This document shows, in pieces, positions 6,696-9,955 of a DNA stretch of 9,955 nt. The position numbers and the translations under genes were made by a program. The notes below the pieces were generated by a model. The model saw only the letters and a list, made by a program, of their open reading frames with translations. It had not been told where the DNA came from and ran no database searches. Origin of the DNA: Geminicoccus sp035556675 (GTDB lineage: Bacteria > Pseudomonadota > Alphaproteobacteria > Geminicoccales > Geminicoccaceae); assembly GCF_035556675.1 (NCBI RefSeq), contig NZ_DATMFZ010000185.1, positions 1 to 9,955 of the forward strand. Direction: 5' to 3'. How positions within the stretch are numbered: position 1 is the stretch's first letter; each line of letters starts with the position of its first letter.

Positions 6696-8078
6696 TCAGC
6701 GGGCGAGTGCGTCCAGCACCCTGGCCCAGGAGCGGATCCCGCGGCGGAAGCTCTCCAGCTCGTACTTCTCGTTGGGGCTGTGGATGCGGTCGTCCTCCAG
6801 CCCGAAGCCGGCCAGGATCACGTCCATGCCGAGCGCCTGCTTGAGCTGGTGGGTCACCGGGATCGAGCCGCCGCCCCCGACATAGAAGGCGGGCCGGCCC
6901 CATTCCGCCGTGAGCGCATCGCGGGCCTTGCCAAACGCCGCGGCCTCGATCGGGAAGCGGATCGCCCGGCTCGAACCATGCTCGATGAACTCGGCCCGGC
7001 AATCAGCGGGCAGGCGTTCCTGCACGAACCGGCGGAATTCCTTGCGGATCGCATGGGGATCCTGGTCGAACACCAGGCGGAACGAGATCTTGGCCGACGC
7101 TTCGGCCGGGATCACGGTCTTGAAGCCGGCCCCCTGGTAGCCGCCGCCCATGCCGTTGATCTCGCAGGTGGGCCTGGACCAGACCATCTCCAGCACGCTG
7201 CGGTCCCGCTCGCCGGCCGGCACGGACAGGCCGACATCGCCCAGGAACCTGGCGGGGTCGAAGGGCAGGGCGTCCCACTGCTCGCGCAGCGCTGGCGGCA
7301 GCTCCGGCACGCCGTCATAGAAGTGCGGAATGGTGACCCGGCCGTTCTCGTCGTGCAGGTCGGCGATGATCCGGGCCAGCACCCGGTTGGGGTTGGCGGC
7401 CGCCGAGCCGTAGAAGCCGGAATGGAGGTCGCGGTCGGCGGCGTGGATGATCACCTCCTCGCCGCACAGGCCGCGCAGCATGGTGGTGATCGCCGGGGTC
7501 TGCCGGTCCCACATGCTGGTGTCGCAGATCAGGCCAATATCGGCCTTCAGTTCGGTGGCATTGGCCTGGAGGAAGGCCGGCAGGTTCGTCCCGCCCGATT
7601 CCTCCTCGCCTTCCAGCAGGATCGACACCGGGATCGGCAGCCGGCCCGTCACCGCCTTCCAGGCCCGGCAGGCCTCGACGAAGGTCATGAGTTGGCCCTT
7701 GTCGTCCGAGGTCCCCCGGCCGCGGATCGCCTTGCTGCCGTCCGCCCGCGTCTCGATGAACGGCTCGAACGGGTCGTGCTCCCACAGTTCCAGCGGATCG
7801 ACCGGCTGCACGTCGTAATGGCCATAGAACAGGGCGGATGGCCCGCTGGCACTCCGGTCGTGACCCACGACCATAGGATGGCCAGGTGTGGCGCGCACGC
7901 TCGCATCGAAGCCGATCTCGCGCAGATCGGCCGCATGCCATTCGGCACAGGCCCGGCACTCGGCGGCATAGGCGGGATCGGTGGAGATCGAGCGGATGCG
8001 CAGGACCGTGAACAGCCGGTCCAGTGCCGGAGCCAGATCGGTGTCGATCCGGGCCAGAACCTGATCGAGCTCAGACAT
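6696..8078 (-). CDS. M20-family metallodipeptidase (CNDP/DUG1-like)
   Basis: A 460-residue two-zinc cytoplasmic peptidase of family M20, expected to cleave a dipeptide or N-acyl amino acid. Predicted metal and catalytic residues can be followed: His87 and Asp89 in FYGHYDVQP, bridging Asp125 in GRGTSDDKGQL, general base Glu159 and ligand Glu160 in LLEGEEESGG, Asp186 in LICDTSMWD, and His433 in DDRIHSPNE. The inserted dimerisation domain runs roughly from 210 to 375 and carries DLHSGFYG (217-224, His219) and INGMGGGYQGAG (307-318). Length and the GRGTSDDKG wording point to carnosinase/DUG1-type dipeptidases more than to AbgA/AbgB amidohydrolases. No signal peptide. The ATG lacks a strong Shine-Dalgarno sequence (only GGGCGG nearby). 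It is the first gene of the minus-strand series, faces the oxidoreductase across a 268-base control region, and probably processes what AbgT or the next permease brings in. Confidence 0.92.
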   Translation of the reverse strand: MSELDQVLARIDTDLAPALDRLFTVLRIRSISTDPAYAAECRACAEWHAADLREIGFDASVRATPGHPMVVGHDRSASGPSALFYGHYDVQPVDPLELWEHDPFEPFIETRADGSKAIRGRGTSDDKGQLMTFVEACRAWKAVTGRLPIPVSILLEGEEESGGTNLPAFLQANATELKADIGLICDTSMWDRQTPAITTMLRGLCGEEVIIHAADRDLHSGFYGSAAANPNRVLARIIADLHDENGRVTIPHFYDGVPELPPALREQWDALPFDPARFLGDVGLSVPAGERDRSVLEMVWSRPTCEINGMGGGYQGAGFKTVIPAEASAKISFRLVFDQDPHAIRKEFRRFVQERLPADCRAEFIEHGSSRAIRFPIEAAAFGKARDALTAEWGRPAFYVGGGGSIPVTHQLKQALGMDVILAGFGLEDDRIHSPNEKYELESFRRGIRSWARVLDALAR

Positions 8079-8110
8079 GGGATCCGCCCAAGGGAAATAC
8101 TACCGTCACG

Positions 8111-8126
8111 CGCGCCACTGCCGGAG
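8111..8126 (+). repeat. Near-copy of the palindrome's left part, next to the M20 gene
   Basis: The sequence CGCGCCACTGCCGGAG here matches CGCGCCACTCCGGAG at 8251-8265 except for one inserted G. It begins 33 bases upstream of the M20 start codon. It lacks the right half of the palindrome. It could be a weaker second binding site for the same regulator, or chance in GC-rich DNA. Confidence 0.4.
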
Positions 8127-8254
8127 CCGCCATGTGCTCTCCCAGAGGCTCCGGGACTTTGAACTGCCCGACGGGGCGGAGCAAATCAAATCATCATGCC
8201 GACTACGTTGATGTGCCGATCTATTGGCGACAGCATGGCGCTGTTGATGTCGCG

Positions 8255-8268
8255 CCACTCCGGAGTGG
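8255..8268. promoter_or_regulatory. Perfect 14-bp palindrome, candidate operator
   Basis: CCACTCCGGAGTGG reads the same on both strands with no mismatch and no spacer, and ends 78 bases before the oxidoreductase ATG. Location between divergent genes and twofold symmetry suit a dimeric regulator. It is not followed by a T run, so it is not a terminator. No regulator gene is present in the window. Confidence 0.45.
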
Positions 8269-8332
8269 GAAGCCGATCCGAGCGGTACAGGCCCGGTCGC
8301 AACCCGCCAACGGCCACTAACTGAACAATCCA

Positions 8333-8340
8333 GGGAGGAG
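8333..8340 (+). promoter_or_regulatory. Strong ribosome binding site for the MocA-type oxidoreductase
   Basis: GGGAGGAG ends 6 bases before the ATG at 8347. It is the strongest Shine-Dalgarno sequence in the window and fixes the start of this gene. Confidence 0.75.
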
Positions 8341-8346
8341 AGGTAG

Positions 8347-9546
8347 ATGCCGGTTGATGAGGTCAAGGTGGGCATTGTCGGCCTCGGGCTGGTATCCGAT
8401 TCCCACATCAAGGGCTACCAGGCTCACCCCGATGCCGAGGTCGTTGCCGTATGTGATCTCGACGAGGCCCGCGCCCGGGAGGTGTGCGGGAAGTACGGCA
8501 TCTCCAGGTACTACCTCTCCTACGACGAGATGCTGAAGGATCACGAGGTCAACACCGTCGACATCACCACGCCCACGATTCTCCACGCACCCATGGCGCT
8601 GGCGGCCGCCCGTGCCGGCAAGAACATCCTGTGCGAAAAGCCGTTCTGCCTGACACTCGAGGAGGGGGAGCAGGTCTGTCGCGCGGCGGACGAGGCAGGC
8701 GTGACGCTCATGGTCGGCGAGTCCTACATCTTCATGACGTCGATGATGAAGGTGCGCGAACTCGTCGATGCTGGGGAGATCGGCAAGCCGCAGCAGATCC
8801 GCCAGCGCTTCGGCGCCTGGGTCGAGCGTCCTGGCGCACTGGAGGCCAGCAGGCCGGTGACGGACCTGCACCGCGGGTGGCGCATGGACACCACGAAGGC
8901 CGGAGGCGCCGGCTTCCCATGGATGTTCGATCACTGCGTCCACTTCTTCGCGACCGCCGAGTATCTGATGAACGATACCCGCATCAGGCAGGTGTACGCG
9001 CTGAAGTCGCAGATCGACTGGGACAGCGTGGCTCCGGCAGATGGGCAGGCCGACATGAACATCTACCGACCGGAAGCAGCCGGCGACATCCCGATCATCA
9101 CCTGGACCTATGACGATCCCGCCTGCACCGGCATCTGGATGCGTGCCGAGCCGCTCAACAACAAGTACGACCCGATGTACGGCTTCACGCTCAGCCTCAT
9201 CGGCGACAAGGGCATGATCGAGGTGCTGGGGGAAGGTGGCACCGGCCTGAAGTGGGAGGGCAAGGACGTCCACCTCATTCTTCATCGTCGGAACGGACCG
9301 ACTGATACTTTTCGCTTCGATGAAGGCGGCGACGACATCTGGCAGTCAGACGTCTCCTACTACAGCCGCGCGCACGCCAACCAGATCCGTGAGTTCGTCG
9401 ACGCGCTCATCGCCGGCAAGCGGCCGCGTTACTGCGGCGAGGATGGCTATCGCGCCATCAAGACGACGATGGCCGCAATCTGCTCCGCCAGGGAGGGGGT
9501 GCCGGTCAAGGTCAGCGAGATGACCGACGAGCGCTTCGGCGCGTAG
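8347..9546 (+). CDS. Gfo/Idh/MocA-family oxidoreductase
   Basis: A 399-residue NAD(P)-dependent dehydrogenase, probably acting on a sugar, inositol or related polyol in the cytoplasm. The N-terminal Rossmann fold shows VGIVGLGLVSDSH (8-20) and the acidic VAVCDLDEAR (33-42). The catalytic lysine is Lys98 in LCEKPF. The C-terminal domain shows the D-x-x-x-H pair Asp195/His199 in MFDHCVHFF, which in this family helps catalysis. The region AGKRPRYCGEDGYRAIKTTMAAICSA (356-381) is the usual closing helix segment. Length is normal. The start is fixed by a strong ribosome binding site. It is transcribed away from the M20 operon and has no partner gene downstream in the window; related genes often sit beside sugar transporters, but none is seen here, so the substrate is unknown. 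Confidence 0.92.
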   Translation: MPVDEVKVGIVGLGLVSDSHIKGYQAHPDAEVVAVCDLDEARAREVCGKYGISRYYLSYDEMLKDHEVNTVDITTPTILHAPMALAAARAGKNILCEKPFCLTLEEGEQVCRAADEAGVTLMVGESYIFMTSMMKVRELVDAGEIGKPQQIRQRFGAWVERPGALEASRPVTDLHRGWRMDTTKAGGAGFPWMFDHCVHFFATAEYLMNDTRIRQVYALKSQIDWDSVAPADGQADMNIYRPEAAGDIPIITWTYDDPACTGIWMRAEPLNNKYDPMYGFTLSLIGDKGMIEVLGEGGTGLKWEGKDVHLILHRRNGPTDTFRFDEGGDDIWQSDVSYYSRAHANQIREFVDALIAGKRPRYCGEDGYRAIKTTMAAICSAREGVPVKVSEMTDERFGA

Positions 9547-9857
9547 CTATTCACCGACCTGGGCAGCCATTTTGCCAGCCCTGCGTAACTGTTCCGGTGG
9601 AGCGACATGACGGCGATAGCGACAAGACTCGGTCGCCGCCATTGCGGATGAACGTTGGAAGAAGCTGGTACCGCCTGAGTGACTCGAATACGCGACCTAT
9701 GCGTCGCGAATAGAGTTCCTGCGCGATCACCGAAGCATTCTGGGCAACCGCAATCCACTGGCGGCAATGGGCGCCAGGCCGAGAAGCGAGGAAATGAAGC
9801 GCATCGGTCATGTCCCTGGGACGCCTCGCGGCGAGGTGCTGCCTGCCACGAGAACAA
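9547..9857. other. Gene-free stretch between converging genes
   Basis: I see no supportable gene here. Short open frames exist on both strands (for example minus 9551-9871), but they lack a ribosome binding site and recognisable motifs and overlap one another. Two small inverted repeats are visible: CGCGAC-N6-GTCGCG at 9691-9708, and a 7-bp stem with one G-T pair at 9822-9828/9832-9838, about 20 bases beyond the stop of the alpha/beta hydrolase. Neither is followed by a T run. The base composition and irregular codon pattern would suit a decayed gene or insertion remnant, but I cannot identify one. Confidence 0.5.
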
Positions 9858-9955
9858 TCAGCCGCGGACAAATGCGAGCAGGTCGGGATTGATGACGTCG
9901 GCGTGGGTGGTCAGCATGCCGTGGGGGAAGCCCGGATAGATCTTGATCGAGCCGT
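9858..9955 (-). CDS. Alpha/beta hydrolase, C-terminal end only (runs off right edge)
   Basis: The minus strand encodes 31 residues followed by TGA (9858-9860), and the frame is open to the window edge, so the rest of the gene lies to the right. The visible end includes IKIYPGFPHGMLTTHADVIN and closes with NPDLLAFVRG. This is the usual C-terminus of small alpha/beta hydrolases related to non-heme chloroperoxidases and esterases; the His of PHGM would be the triad histidine. Substrate is unknown. It is too short for an ordinary ORF scan but the motif is distinctive. It converges with the oxidoreductase across the gene-free stretch. Confidence 0.8.
   Translation of the reverse strand, partial: GSIKIYPGFPHGMLTTHADVINPDLLAFVRG

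Larger units (their letters stand above)
8079..8346. promoter_or_regulatory. Divergent control region between the M20 operon and the MocA-type gene
   Basis: These 268 bases separate two outward-facing genes and hold no credible ORF. An A/T-richer patch lies around 8180-8198 in otherwise GC-rich DNA. The octamer GTTGATGT occurs at 8207-8214 and again at 8243-8250, 36 bases apart; each contains a TTGATG that could act as a -35 element, but I see no convincing -10 box at the right distance (the best after the first is CAGCAT at 8231-8236). Both promoters presumably lie here; exact start sites cannot be called. Confidence 0.6.

Noticed and set aside
5095..6885. 596-codon plus-strand open frame opposite AbgT
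   Set aside because: The protein is almost all His, Asp, Gln, Arg and Glu with no domain; this is the usual antisense shadow of a GC-rich membrane protein gene.
6640..7002. N-terminal extension of AbgT to 7002
   Set aside because: It overlaps the 3' end of the M20 gene, is not hydrophobic, and a well-spaced ribosome binding site precedes the GTG at 6639.
6780..8162. 460-codon plus-strand open frame opposite the M20 peptidase
   Set aside because: No motif or ribosome binding site, while the minus strand shows every M20 metal ligand.
8317..9285. 322-codon minus-strand open frame opposite the MocA-type gene
   Set aside because: The plus strand has a strong ribosome binding site and full Gfo/Idh/MocA motifs.
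9551..9871. 106-codon minus-strand open frame at the right end
   Set aside because: No recognised motif or ribosome binding site, and its start lies within the alpha/beta hydrolase's coding end.

Overview
The window is a GC-rich, densely coded stretch of bacterial chromosome. Nearly every third codon position is G or C, and spacers are short. Gene content and protein style (a dienelactone hydrolase with an exported N-terminus, an SLC13-type permease with RCK domains, AbgT, a MocA-type dehydrogenase) suggest a proteobacterium. An alphaproteobacterium of the Rhodospirillales kind is my best guess, but nothing in the window proves it. No RNA gene, CRISPR array, intact insertion sequence or phage gene was seen.

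Layout. (1) 1-1193, plus strand: the C-terminal half of a coniferyl-aldehyde-dehydrogenase-like ALDH, followed with a one-base stop/start overlap by a small cysteine glutathione peroxidase. (2) 8078-1235, minus strand: five genes in tandem, in transcription order an M20 metallodipeptidase, an AbgT-family transporter, an SLC13/DASS permease with RCK_C domains, a PdxI/YdbC-type pyridoxal reductase (aldo/keto reductase) and an exported dienelactone-hydrolase-family enzyme. Gaps are 56, 44, 88 and 131 bases, so the first three genes look like a single operon and the last two may be read through. (3) 8079-8346: a divergent control region holding a perfect 14-bp palindrome and a near-copy of its left part close to the other gene. 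(4) 8347-9546, plus strand: a Gfo/Idh/MocA oxidoreductase with a strong ribosome binding site. (5) 9547-9857: about 310 bases without a supportable gene. (6) 9858-9955, minus strand: the last 31 codons of an alpha/beta hydrolase that runs off the right edge.

How the genes may work together. A cytoplasmic M20 peptidase next to AbgT recalls the E. coli abgABT logic, where AbgT imports p-aminobenzoyl-glutamate and M20 enzymes cleave it. Here the hydrolase resembles the CNDP/DUG1 dipeptidases instead of AbgA/AbgB, and a second carboxylate-type permease is added. Scavenging of acylated amino acids, dipeptides or cofactor fragments is a reasonable inference but the substrate is unknown. The ALDH-GPx pair fits aldehyde and peroxide detoxification. 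The most useful oddities are an apparent in-frame loss of roughly 27 residues inside the ALDH, the shared palindrome/half-site in the divergent control region, an S-S-T in place of the first S-N-T motif in the DASS permease, and the unusual grouping of possible folate-fragment and vitamin B6 genes.
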